From Anisodus tanguticus (taxonomy: Eukaryota > Streptophyta > Magnoliopsida > Solanales > Solanaceae), in assembly GCA_034509755.1 (NCBI GenBank), contig CM067551.1, positions 12,272,501-12,336,500 on the forward strand: a DNA stretch of 64,000 nt. The letters run 5' to 3'. A program made the position numbers and the translations under genes. The notes below the pieces were generated by a model, which saw nothing but the letters and a program-made list of their open reading frames with translations, had not been told where the DNA came from and did not search any database. Positions 1-10,945 of this stretch are shown here, in pieces; the stretch's first letter is position 1; each line of letters starts with the position of its first letter.

Positions 1-382
1 TCGAAATGGAGCAGGTTTGAAAAATGGGAGCACTTTTCTTGACAAGCAAGTCACCATGGATGATGTGTTTCATATATATATTTGTTAGAAAAAAGGACAA
101 AACTTTTTCGAATGTTTTATTCCTTTGTTTGAGATAATTTCAACCAAACACCATTAGCAAGAAAGCTTTGTAATTATTGAAAAACAAAAAGCCTTTCTCT
201 ATGGTATTTGATCGAATAGACGACATATTTCCCCCCCAAATAAATACCACCTAATTATTGTGTAATAACTTATATATCGTGTTCCTTTAGTAAATGATTC
301 TAATTTATAATAATACAGTCAAATTTCTTTATAACAACATTATTCATTTGAATATTTATTTGATTGTTATAGTAAAATGTTA
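1..382. other. Intergenic, nothing recognised
   Basis: AT-rich sequence with no convincing coding frame, repeat end or RNA gene. It may be the flank of a feature lying left of the window. Confidence 0.4.
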
Positions 383-602
383 CTCTTTCTGTCCTAATTT
401 ATGTGATACCATTTGATTTGACACAAAATTTAAGAAAGAAAATAAGACTTTTGAAATGTGTGGTTCAAAGTAAGTGTTATATATAAATGTGTGATTATAA
501 ATCACCTTATAAAGTTAAATTAATTTTAAGTATAAAAAATTGACATTTTTTTTGGAATAGACCATAAAAGAAATGATGTCACATAAATTGAGATAGAGAA
601 AA
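383..602. mobile_element. Stowaway-like MITE
   Basis: The ends are imperfect inverted repeats sharing the core AATTTATGTGA (left, after CTCTTTCTGTCCT; right in reverse complement, after TTTTCTCTATCTC). Both are flanked by TA at 381-382 and 603-604. The interior is non-coding and closely matches the copy at 36964-37184, so this is a family. Assignment to Stowaway (Tc1/mariner-type) rests on the TA duplication, the end sequence and the 220-bp size. Confidence 0.7.
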
Positions 603-1195
603 TATTATCTAAGATGACGATTATATAAATATCTGACTGTACATAAATTGTATTTTCTCCGTAATTTTGCTATGATAACGGAGTGATTAGGACAATTCTA
701 GTTTTAGTGTGTAAAAAATAGAGCATTCATCAAATGTAAGTGTACTCTCTCTCTCTCTCTCTTTCTAAGAACCCAAAGAATTCCATTTTATTAAATATCT
801 AAAATCTGAAACGTCATCTCAATGACAAGTTAATATTCTTTACTTTTTGTCCCACGATTTTATTCTTTACGGAAAAAAAGTAGAGTCTACGCAAGAGAAT
901 AATTGCTCATCTTTGGTGAATTTTTGGCCATTTGGCACATGTGTCGGAATATTGTCGCTTAAAACTATATGAATAATTTGATATTTCATCTAATGGAATC
1001 AAAATAATATTTTAGTGGCTCCTGTAGTTGAAGTGTTGAATCCTTTTATTTGGCTCATGTAAATTACACCTTCAAAACACCTCATAATGTAATATTTTGT
1101 TATTAAGTACATTATTCGCTTACAACATGTCAAATCCTTTTTCTCCAGAAGACAGACGTGGAATTCGATCAATTTTTTTATAGGAGCTAATTCCT
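603..1195. other. Intergenic, short CT microsatellite only
   Basis: AT-rich with a CT run near 746-762. No coding frame or repeat boundary is visible. Confidence 0.4.
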
Positions 1196-1368
1196 TAAGG
1201 GTCGTTTGGTTGGAGGGATTAAGTGAATTATCCCAAAATAAAATTTGGGATTAAATCTATTCTGTGTTTGGTTGAGGGGTGCTAGATTGCTAGCTAAACC
1301 AAGATAACTTTTATACCATAATCATGGAATTATCTAATCCATATAAAAGATGAAATATCCTAATTATA

Positions 1369-2285
1369 TGTTGGGATACAATTGTTGTAGGGAACGAAAA
1401 TTAAGTAACTATTATAATAGTAGAAAGGATAAACAAATTATTACAATAGAACTGAAAATCAAAACCTTACAAACTGTTTGTGTGATTTGCTAAGTTGAGT
1501 GATGACACTCTGTCTTTAAAACAAGATTGACCCGTATATCTCCTTTTACGGTGTTGAGCAATAGTCTCCCAAGATACAACAACAACTTGAACAAGTGAGC
1601 AAATGAAACTCAAGTGTTGCTCTTGAAGAACTTTGAGTGTAGTGACTTTGCTAGAGAGGAAGATTATGAAATCAGAAAATCTGGAGAATTTTCTAAGTGT
1701 TGAGTTTAGTGTCTTTCAATTGAGCCAAAGGCCTCAATTTATAGTGTAAGTAGAAGACCCCTCAACTAGCCAACTAAAGACCTTCAATAGCCATGTAATT
1801 GCACCTGATTGAGGGGTTACATTCAGCCAAATAATGAGTGAATTCATGTGGCAAGTAATGGAGAATCAATGCTCCAAAACCAGCCCAAACGTCAGATTTT
1901 TCCAACTTTTCGTCGCAGCATTCTGCCTCCGAAGCGCCGCGGCTTCAGTAGTTGACCAGCCAATTTGCGCTGCGGCACAGCCTGGGAGGCTCCGCGGCCC
2001 TTCACGGCTCCGCGGCGATTTCTGACTCGTTTCATTTTACACTTTGTACACTTCTTCCTTCATTTACCAACGTGGAATACTATGTCATTTGGCCAATAAC
2101 CGTCCATAATTCTATGTCTCAAACGTATTACATACGTACCAATGTCTCTTTCACTAATGAAATTTACGATACTTGGCACTACGTGTGCACGTGTGTGAAA
2201 ATGACGTTTCCGACGTGCGGGCCCAATAGTTCGAGTCATAAATTAATAGGATATACTTATTTCCACATTTAGTAAATTTCCAACA
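1369..2285 (-). repeat. 3' LTR of copia copy A
   Basis: 917-bp direct repeat of 7046-7940. In element orientation it begins TGTTGGAAATTTACT and ends with CAACA, the TG...CA form expected of LTRs. The R/U5 part contains the reverse complement of TTTAAAACAAGATT (1515-1528 on +), which can pair with the primer-site segment at 7030-7043. A TATA-like ACTATAAATTGAGG lies on the minus strand near 1735-1750. Confidence 0.92.
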
Positions 2286-2286
2286 A

Positions 2287-2295
2287 TTCCCTCTT
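2287..2295 (-). promoter_or_regulatory. Polypurine tract of copy A
   Basis: On the minus strand the sequence just inside the 3' LTR is purine-rich (AAGAGGGAA), the usual position and composition for priming plus-strand DNA. The equivalent sites of the other copies read AAGAGGGGA. Confidence 0.65.
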
Positions 2296-2297
2296 GA

Positions 2298-2920
2298 AAG
2301 AGATTTTGGCGCACACACATGGTGCCTTTTCTAGCAATCTTTCAGCGGACCGATGTTGCATCTGGATAGGTAGCATACGCTTTGAAGTTTGAACCTTCTA
2401 TAGTTGAATACCATCGGACTTATTTACTGCGCGGTGAACGTGATGTCTTGAACCGTCAGTGTTTAGTGTAAGCCAAGTCAACGGTACCAACACAACAACT
2501 TCCTCTACTCAGTTCTTCGTAATGTTTTGTCCGTTGTGGCCGTGGACACTTCTTGGATTCTTAAGTGTGTTCATTTGAGGCGGCTTGTCCTCGCACTTAA
2601 ATATGTGGTCTCCTACAAGGTATCCTGCTATACCCCACTTTACAAGTGTTAGAAACCATTAAAAGTTTCCCCAAACCTAACCTCAACCGGTGAGGATCAT
2701 TAAAGATTTTGGAAACTTAACCTTCACCCATACTGTAGATAGCACTTATAGTCTATCGCGGGAACAACTTTGGATTTGGTGTTTCTCTACAGAAATCACT
2801 ATCCGAAGTGCTCATGCTTCCACCGAAGCGATCAACTAAACCTTTACAGCTTAGTTTTTCCATTGAACCTAATTCCTGGGATCTCCAGTCAGTAAAGTTG
2901 GGTTATCACCGTATTGGTCC
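2298..2920 (-). other. Conserved 3' noncoding region of copia copy A
   Basis: About 620 nt between the RNase H stop and the polypurine tract. It is unusually long for a copia element and recognisably conserved in the copies at 27124-27790 and 46020-46470. A short frame beginning KWGIAGYLVGDH is shared for about 30 codons by the three copies and then diverges. The function is unknown: candidates are RNA packaging, a 3' structure, or a relic reading frame. Confidence 0.6.
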
Positions 2921-3580
2921 TTATACTTTGGGTTTTAAGCCCATTCCCCTAGACAGGCAGAACATCTGATCCTTGGGTAAGCCCTTTGTCAATGGGTCAA
3001 CTATGTTATCTTTTGATTTTATGTAATTAATGGATATTATACCCGTGGTGATCAGCTGCCTAACAGTCTTATGTCTCCGTCGAATATGACGAGACTTGCC
3101 ATTGTATATAGCATTCCTTGCCCTTCCTAGAGCCGACTGGCTGTCGCAGTGGATCATTACAGAAGGTACGGGTTTGTTCCAGCTCGGAACATCCTCTAAG
3201 AAGTGGTGAAGCCACTCAGCTTCTTCTCCTGCTTTGTCTAAAGCGATAAACTCCGATTCCATCGTGGATCGGGCGATGCAAGTTTGCTTAGAGGATTTCC
3301 AAGACATAGCCCCACCACCAATTGTAAATACATACCCATTGGTGGACTTGATGTTCTCTATATCAGATATCCAGTTTGCATCAATGTACCCCTCTAGTAC
3401 ATCTAGATATCTCGAATAATGTAACTCGTAAGTTAGCGTGTATTTTAGGTATTGAAGTGCCCAATTCAACGCCTTCCAGTGATCTTCACTCAGATTACGG
3501 GTAAACCTAGCCAACCCGTTGACTGCATAAGCAATATCAGGTCGGGTGCAGTTTGTTGTGTACATCAAACTACCGATCAC
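2921..3580 (-). pseudogene. Copia RNase H domain (copy A)
   Basis: About 219 codons open. The start carries the end of RT ([20 protein letters not shown]), followed by the copia RNase H with [20 protein letters not shown] and a TKGLP motif near the C-terminus, all typical of plant Ty1/copia pol. It would degrade the RNA strand of the cDNA hybrid. It is separated from the upstream RT frame at 3662-3910 by a frame break near 3580-3660, so the polyprotein is not continuous. Confidence 0.88.
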
Positions 3581-3661
3581 ATGTGCAAATTGCTCCTGGC
3601 ATATGGGTGCACTATAATTTTTATCAAGCTTTTGATTTCTATCTATTGGTAACTTTATAGG

Positions 3662-4604
3662 TTAACTGTCTAATATCTCGAACTTTCTCAAAACATCCTC
3701 GATGTAGTGAGACTGAGATAAGACCAGTCTGTCAGACGTCTTAGAGATTTTTATCCCTAAGATGACATCTGCGATACCCATATCTTTCATGTCGAAGCAT
3801 TGTTTCAACATGTTCTTAGTCTCTAGATCTATGCTAGGACTGCTCTCTGTGATCAACATGTCGTCTACATACAGACATATCATAACAAATGAGTCAGAGT
3901 TACCTTTCAAGTAGACACATTTGTCATATTCATTAATGGCGAAACCCTTCGATAGTAGAGTACTATCAATTTTTTCGTGCCATTACTTCGGGGCTTGTTT
4001 CAGCCCGTACAAAGATTTGACAAGCCGACAGACTTTTTTCTCTTGCCCTTGAACCACATACCCCTCGGGTTGGTCCATATAAATTTCTTCTTTCAAATCA
4101 CCATTTAGAAAGGCTGTCTTCACATCCATTTGATGTATCTCAAGGTCACGCAAAGCTACGATTGCAATGAATACCCGTATGGACGTCATTCGAGATACCG
4201 AAGAGTACGTGTCAAAGTAGTCAAGATCTTGTTTCTGCCGATAGCCCTTGACTACCAACCTGGCCTTGTACTTATCTATAGACCCATTTGCATTATACTT
4301 CCGTTTGAGTATCCAAACCCAACAGTTTATTTTTCGGAGGAAGATCAACCAACTCCCAAGTATGGTTATGCATAATGGATCCTATTTCACTCTCAATAGC
4401 TTCTTTCCAAAGCGGTGCCTCTGGAGTTGACAATGCTTCAACAATTGTCCTTGGTTCATCATCAACCATATAAGCTACAAAGTCAGGATCGAATGATTTA
4501 TCATTCCTGGCCCTTTTACTTCGCCTTAGTTCAATCTCTGGAGTCTCCAAGTTCTGAGAATCTGGAACACTAGATTCTAGATATTCAGCCACCTCGAGAT
4601 CCAC
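3662..4604 (-). pseudogene. Copia reverse transcriptase (copy A, broken)
   Basis: Three overlapping frames together cover the RT domain. 4604-4293 holds the linker and the lead-in ([26 protein letters not shown]). 4348-3983 holds [23 protein letters not shown] and SLYGLKQAPK. 3910-3662 holds the catalytic CLYVDDMLI. The order and motifs are those of Ty1/copia RT. At least two frameshifts prevent a full product. Confidence 0.88.
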
Positions 4605-4929
4605 TAGATCTGAACCATCTAGATCCTGGCCGTTAACGACTCCCGGTTCCTGAGAGCTTTGTTCATAACTTCATTTGCGAGAGGTTATGTCTTTTTCCTT
4701 TCTAGGAAAGGTACCTTCAAAGAATTGAGCATTCCTTGATTCCATGATTGTACCCCCGTGGATATCTGACTTATGCACTAAGAAACGATAAGCACTATTG
4801 TTATTTGCATATCCGATGAATATGCAATCTACAGTCTTAGGCCCAATCTTGACCTACTTTGGATTGGGTACTTCAACCTTTGCCAAACAACCCCACCTTT
4901 AAATATTTATAGGTGGGTTTCTTTCCCTT

Positions 4930-5640
4930 CTATGATTCATATGGAGTTTTGTCCTTACCCTTATGTGGGACTCTGTTAAGAATCGTATTAGCGGTAAGGA
5001 TAACTTCTCCCCACATATTTTGGTGAATACCGAAATTGATGAGCAATACATTCATCATTTCCTTCAATATGCGATTCTTACGTTTCGCCACACCGTTCGA
5101 TTGAGGTGAGTATGGAGCCGTCGTTTGATGAACAATGCCTTCTTGGGCACAATATTCCTCAAATGGTGCTACATATTCTCCCTCTCTATCGCTACGAATG
5201 GATTTAATCTGCATGCTTAGTTGGTTCTCAACTTCTGCTTTGTAACGTCGGAACGCTTCAAAGGCTTCATCCTTACTTTTCAACAAGTAAAGGTAACAAT
5301 ACCTTGTGCTATCATCAATGAATGTCACAAAGTACTTGTTCCCCTCTCTAGTTTGTGCAAACTTCAAATGACATATATCTGTGTGAATAAGTTCTAGAGG
5401 AGCGGTATTTCTTTCGAAGGATAAAAAAGAAAGCTTTGTGAGTTTTGCCTCTACGCACACCTCACACTTATGTTGAGGGTTTACGTCGATAGACGGCAAC
5501 AACTCCAACTTTACCAACCTTTGGATGGACTTGTAGTTGACATGTCCTAATCTATGATACCATAAATTAGAGGACTCAAGCAAATAAGATGATGAGGCTT
5601 CAATATTATTGCTTTTACGTAATACAGACATGGTGTTCAC
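4930..5640 (-). pseudogene. Copia GAG-pre-integrase and integrase core (copy A)
   Basis: 236 codons. The N-terminal HHCC zinc-binding region contains [16 protein letters not shown] and CEVCVEAK. The catalytic core follows with HTDICHLKF, FIDDSTRYCYLYLLKSKDEA and a [12 protein letters not shown] segment, consistent with the D-D-E core of copia integrases. It joins DNA ends to the target. The frame continues from gag-protease after a break near 5640-5665 and fails after [12 protein letters not shown], so integrase is split. Confidence 0.88.
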
Positions 5641-5664
5641 TTTGAAGAGGCCTTCACAGACGAA

Positions 5665-7008
5665 TCATCTTCCCACAAACGTTCCATTCTTACTGTCTAC
5701 AAATTTATTGGACTCAAACACTAGCCTAAAACCAGCATTAACCAATAAAGGACCTGAAATTAAATTTCTTCTAATCTCAGGAACATGCATCACTTCCTTC
5801 AGAGTGAGCTCCTTTCCAGAAGTCATCTTCAGGACTACCTTTCCTACCCCCAGCACGTCAGATGAAGCGTTGTTGCCCATGAACAACTTCTTGTTTGTAA
5901 CCGATGTATAAGTGGAGAAGGCATCTCTGTTAGAACAGATGTGTCTTGTAGCACCTGTGTCCATCCACCATTGCATAGGATTCTCAACTAGGTTTGCTTT
6001 TAGCACCACCGTTGAGAACTCCTCAATTATGTCGTCCAGAAACTGGTCCTTGACAACGTTAACCTGAGCCTTGCTCTTAGCCTTGGCCTTCTCTTGTTGC
6101 TCAGTCTTGAGCTTGCGGCAATCCTTGATCATATGACTAGGTTTCCCACACTGGTGACAGTTTCCTTTGAACTTCTCCGCTGCTTGGGTTTTGCCGTCTT
6201 TCTGGAACTTGCGCTTCTTGCTTAGGTTCCTTTTGGCCTCAGCCAGATTTGCCTTTACCTCAGCGGGTTGTCTACCCCTAGGCAAGGCCTTCTTATTATC
6301 TTCATGAATTTGGAGTTTGACAATAAGTTCTTCAAAGGTCATCTCCTTTGTCTTGAGCTTTAAGTATCTCATAAACTCATTCCATGAAGGAGGTAACTTT
6401 TCAATCAGTGATGCAATAAAAAACTGCTCGTTTGGCTTCATACCTTCCAAATCCAGGTGATGTAAAATCATTTGGAATTCCTAGACTTGGGACATCACTG
6501 TCTTACTATCCACCATTTGAAATTTCAGAAATTTTCCAACGATGAATTTCTTAGTACCTGCATCTTGTGCGTTGTACTTATTTTGTAGCTTCTCCCACAC
6601 CTCTTTGGCTCCATGAAATCACTATGACTCCATGCATCAAGAACCATCTTCATGCCATTAATGACATGGATACCTAGGCCCCCTTCACCCGTTTCAGAAG
6701 GCGAATGGTCCATTTCATCTCCAACATGGAGGATCTTCTCGTTAGGAAACGTGTCATTCCCATAACGATCGGATAGAATAGCATCTTTTGTTGCCATTTT
6801 TTGAAGTTTGACCCCATGAACTTTTCGGGCGTTCATGGTGAAATCCAAATGGGAGGAGCGACAACATTCCCTTGAGCGGCGAAAAAGGCGTTGGATGAGC
6901 CTTGAGCAACCGAAAGGCATTAGGAGTGCCTTGAACAGTGGGGAAGGCAGAGGGATTGCCTTGAGCAGCAGTAGCAGAATCAGAAGCAGTTTGATTTCTA
7001 CCAGTCAT
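5665..7008 (-). pseudogene. Copia gag and protease (copy A, frameshifted)
   Basis: The gag ATG (7008-7006, MTGRNQTASDSATAAQ) lies only about 37 nt after the 5' LTR. The N-terminal part is frameshifted twice (frames 7008-6754 and 6920-6525). The C-terminal part (6471-5665) holds a CCHC zinc knuckle ([14 protein letters not shown]) and the aspartic protease motif [12 protein letters not shown]. Gag would form the virus-like particle and the protease would process Gag-Pol. No full-length product is possible. Confidence 0.88.
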
Positions 7009-7029
7009 CTTTCTAACTTACTTACAACA

Positions 7030-7043
7030 AATCTTGTCTTAAA
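7030..7043 (-). promoter_or_regulatory. Atypical primer-site segment, copy A
   Basis: Two nt after the 5' LTR, the minus strand reads TTTAAGACAAGATT. It does not begin TGG, as a site for a tRNA 3' end would. It is complementary to the LTR-internal segment at 7192-7205 at 13 of 14 positions, the exception being a G-U pair in RNA. Confidence 0.55.
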
Positions 7044-7045
7044 AT

Positions 7046-7940
7046 TGTTGGGACACAATTGTTGTAGGGAATGCGAAGTAAGTAACTATTACAATAGTAG
7101 AAAGGATAAACAAACTATTACAATAGAACTGGAAATCAAAACCTTACAAACTGCTTGTGTGATTTGCTGAGTCGAGTGATGACACTCTGTCTTTAAAACA
7201 AGATTGCCCTGTATATCTCATTTTACGGTGTTGAGCAATAGTCTCCCAAGATACAACAACAACTTGAACAAGTGAGCAAAGGAAACTCAAGTGTTACTCT
7301 TGAAGAACTTTGAGTATAGTGACTTTGCTAGAGAGGAAGAATATGAAATCAGAAAATCTGGAGAATTTTCTAAGTGTTGAGTGTAGTGTCTTTCAATTGA
7401 GCCAAAGGCCTCAATTTATAGTATAAGTAGAAGACCCCTCAACTAGCCAACTAAAGACCTTCAATAGCCATGTAATTGCACTTGATTGAGGGGTTACATT
7501 CAACCAAATAATGACTGAATTCATGTGGCAAGTAATGGAGAATCAATGCTCCAAAACCAGCCCAAACGTCAGATTTTTCCAACTTCCCGTCGTAGCATTT
7601 TGCCTCCGAAGCGCCGCGACGCTGCATCTCCAGTAGCTGACCAGCCAATTTGCGCCGCGACCCTTCACGGCTCCGCGGCGATTTTCGACTCGTTTTATTT
7701 TACACTTTGTACACTTCTTCCTTCATTTACCAACGTGGAATACTATGTCATTTGGCCAATAACCGTCCATAATTCTATGTCTCAAACGTATTACATACGT
7801 ACCAATATCTCTTTCACTAATTAAATTTGCGATACTTGGCACTACGTGTGTGGAACCGACGTTTCTGACGTGCGGGCCCAATAGTTCGAATCATAAATTA
7901 ATGGGATATCCTTATTTTCACATTTAGTAAATTTTCAACA
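7046..7940 (-). repeat. 5' LTR of copia copy A
   Basis: 895-bp LTR, TG...CA in form. The outer end abuts the TTATA duplication at 7941-7945. It holds the PBS-complementary segment at 7192-7205 (TTTAAAACAAGATT on +). It differs from its partner by substitutions and a rearranged GC-rich stretch near 7600-7680. Confidence 0.92.
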
Positions 7941-8254
7941 TTATAATTCCAGGATAACCTGAATTTGAACCAACCGACCCCTTATATTTTGCGCACACAA
8001 CCTAAACGGACAAGTAGTTAATTGTAGAATATTTACTAGTTTATAGTATAGTATATGTATTTAATTTTGTTTCTTTGGTAAGATAAAATTATGCATCACG
8101 TGTATCAATTTCAAAATCTTAAAAAAGAAAAAGACAAGAATGTGAAGGACTATGACAGTAATTTCGAATTCCAAGGAAAACAAGTGTCGGTTGCTATTAG
8201 TTTATTTCCATGAATTAGTTAGAGACAACAATTGCTAGAAATGCTATGAAGAAA

Positions 8255-10030
8255 TACAACAACATACCTAGTGAAATCTCACAACATGAGGTCTGGTGAG
8301 TATAGAGTGTACGTAGACCTTACTTCTACCTTGATGGTAGAGCGGTTGTTTCCGAGAGACCATCAGCTCAAGACAGAGCATAAGCACAAACAAAGTAAGA
8401 TCAAGAGCAAGAGCAAAGCAAGAGAAACGTTCAGATCAGGTCAGAAAAAATTTAAAGTAGTATGAAAATGCTGGTATAAAAAACGAATAAGCCATGATAG
8501 CACATTCCAAAAAGTAAGCAGTAACTAGCGCATGTAAATAAGCTAAACAAAGTACACTAAAGAACACATAGCAACAGAAATCAAACTACAGGGGACTATA
8601 AAGCAATACTGCGCCTATTAGTATGATAGGCTAAGCGGGCCTACAATAATAACACTACAACTACCAGTTTGCAAGCGTAAGTAGGACTACGCTCAACTAC
8701 CTACTACTCTTCTACCCTAATTCGTGTCCTCCACAACCCCTATCTAAGGTCATGTCCTCAGCAAGTTACACCTACGCCATATCCTATCTAATCACATCTC
8801 CCCAATACTTCTTCGGCCTACCTCTACCCCTCATGAACCCCTCCATAGCCAACCTCTCACACCTCCGCACTGGGGCATTTATGTCTCACCTCTTCACATG
8901 CCCAAACCATCTCAAACTTGCTTCCCGCATCTTATCCTCCACCGAGGCCACTCCCACTTTGTCTCGGATATCATAATTTCTAATCCTATCCCTCCTTGTA
9001 TGCCCGCACATCCATCTCAGCATCCTCATCTCCGCAACTTTAATCTTTTAATGTGCGAAGTCTTGACTGGCCAACACTCCGCCCCATACAACATAGTCGG
9101 TCTAACCACCGCCCTATAGAACTTGCCTCTAAGTTTTGGTGGCACATTTTTATCGCATAAGACTCCAGATACGAGCCTCTATTTCATCCACACTGTCCCA
9201 ATATGATATGTGACATCGTCGTCAATCTCTCCATCCCCTTGGATAATAGATCCGAGGTACTTGAAGCTTCCTTTCTTTGGAATGACCTGAGTACCAAGCC
9301 TCACCTCCACGCCTGTCTCAAGGTCGCTCCCGTTACATAACTTGCATTTCAAGTATTATGTCTTGGTCTTACTCAACCTGAACCCTTTAGATTCTAGAGT
9401 CTGTCTCCAAATCTCTAGCTTAGAGTTCACTCAACTGCGAATCTCATCAATTATGATTATGTCGTCTGCGAATAACATACACCAACACCTCCCCTTGGAT
9501 TTGTCGCGTCAGTCCATCCATCACCAAGGCAAATAAGAATGGTCTAAAAGCTGATTCCTGGTGCAGCCCCATCATCACTGGAAAGTGCTCCGAGTCTCCT
9601 CCTACTGTCCGTACCCTGGTCTTGGCTCCATCATACATATCCTTGATCGCCCTAGTGTACGCTACAAGTACACCTCTAACCTCCAAACATCTCCATGGAA
9701 CCTCTCTTGGGACTTTGTCGTATGCCTTCTCGAGGTCGATGAAAACCATATGTAAGTCTCTCTTTCTCTCCCTATACTACTCCACCAACCTCCTAATAAG
9801 ATGAATGACTTCTGTGTTCAAACTCCCCAGCATGAATCTAAGCTGGTTCTCAGAAATAGACACGCCTCTTCTCACCCTCATCTCCACGACCCTTTCGCAA
9901 GCTTTCATAGTGTGACTTAGCAGCTTGATCCCTATAGTTGTTGCAACTCTGGATATTACCTTTGTTCTTGTACAAATAGATCATTGTACTCCACCTTCAT
10001 TCTTCAAGCATTCTCGTCGTCTTAAAAATG
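8255..10030 (-). mobile_element. 5'-truncated LINE (non-LTR retrotransposon)
   Basis: On the minus strand, relics of a LINE reverse transcriptase can be read. [14 protein letters not shown] (frame 9749-9447) is the RT motif around the catalytic region. Downstream in broken frames come [25 protein letters not shown] and NVPPKL, shared with the LINE at 23610-24800. The 3' end at 8255-8350 is the TTG-ending tail that also terminates the 24800 copy. The right end, near 10030, is a 5' truncation. Multiple frame breaks make it non-functional. Confidence 0.85.
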
Positions 10031-10137
10031 ACGTTAAATAATCACTTGTTGATAAAAAATGTTTTTTTTAATATTAAGATATACTACATTTAGGATATAT
10101 TTTTTTCTTTGCACTAGAATTGTCATATTCTGTTGAT

Positions 10138-10211
10138 GAGTAATTAAAACATTCCTAATTAGAATAAGGAACAAGAGTAATTAAAACATTCCTAATTAGA
10201 ATAAGGAACAA
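10138..10211. repeat. Tandem duplication, 37-bp unit
   Basis: Two adjacent identical copies (10138-10174 and 10175-10211), each containing ACATTCCTAATTAGAATAAG. Confidence 0.9.
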
Positions 10212-10525
10212 TCTTCCCTTGTAATTTTTTTCTTAATTATTTTATTTTTTCCATTAAAATATTATCTTTTAAACAAAAGAGAGCGAAGATACAAAATTCC
10301 AGAATACAATAACTCAAATCATATTGAGTTAAGAGCCGTAAAATCAAAAACTTTTTTTTTTAAAATAAAAGTTTAAATCTTATAAGTACATTACACTATA
10401 TCACCAAAAAAAAAAACTACACGTAATCATCAACAATAATAGAATTAACAACAACTATAAATAAAGCAAAATCTGTTGTAACATTAATAAGTTATAGTAA
10501 TTAAGTCTATCTTAATTTGATTTTA

Positions 10526-10616
10526 GTAATTTGAGAAGTTAGATTGGTCGGTATTCGAGTTTATAAAATTGTAATTTGAGAAGTTAGATTTGGTCGGTAT
10601 TCGAGTTTATAAAATC
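10526..10616. repeat. Promoter-proximal tandem duplication, about 45 bp
   Basis: Units 10526-10570 and 10571-10616 are nearly identical (one extra T in the second) and contain GGTCGGTATTCGAGTTTATA. They end about 330 bp before the ATG of the CCCH gene, and a short AAATCGG triplication follows. They could change promoter spacing or binding-site number. Confidence 0.85.
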
Positions 10617-10945
10617 GGAAAATCGGAAAATCGGAAGCATGCACACTGTACGGACAGTGTTTATGTATAGAAGTGAGAAAAGTAAACCTTAGTGTCACCA
10701 AAAGACTGTTTCACAGTTGGCAATCTCTCTTTGGTGTCGTACTCTTAACCCCCCCTTTCTCCCATTTTATTGCATAGTGTAAGTAAACATTAATGTCTGT
10801 ACATATACACTACTTGTGATCAACACAACTTTCTACTCTCCCCCCGGCCTAGTTCCCAAATTCTCTCTTTCTTCTATTTTTTTTGCTCCTTTTTTTGGGT
10901 TTTGATCATCTGAATATTAAAGAAGAGACCTAGAAATCACATAAT

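Larger units (their letters stand above)
1369..7940 (-). mobile_element. Ty1/copia retrotransposon, copy A
   Basis: Both LTRs are present (1369-2285 and 7046-7940) and the element is flanked by an exact 5-bp duplication, TTATA, at 1364-1368 and 7941-7945. Reading on the minus strand, the order is gag, protease, integrase, RT, RNase H, which is the copia order. The LTRs differ by many substitutions and several indels, including GC-rich segments around CCGCGG, so this is not a recent insertion. The frames carry several shifts and stops. It belongs with the elements at 25954-33190 and 41978-47583 by protein and 3'-leader similarity, but its LTR is more divergent. It is inserted in a Tourist-like MITE. 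Confidence 0.95.
1198..7984. mobile_element. Tourist-like MITE split by a copia element
   Basis: The left end reads AGGGTCGTTTGGTTGG just after TTA. Beyond the copia insertion the right end reads AACCAACCGACCCCT followed by TTA. Together they form inverted ends with a 3-bp TTA duplication, as in PIF/Harbinger-derived Tourist MITEs. The copia element at 1369-7940 and one copy of its TTATA target interrupt it, so the MITE itself is only about 215 bp. No coding capacity. The superfamily call is inferred from the TSD and ends. Confidence 0.6.

Noticed and set aside
8752..9755. Several plus-strand frames of 60-75 codons
   Set aside because: Shadows of the minus-strand LINE remnant.
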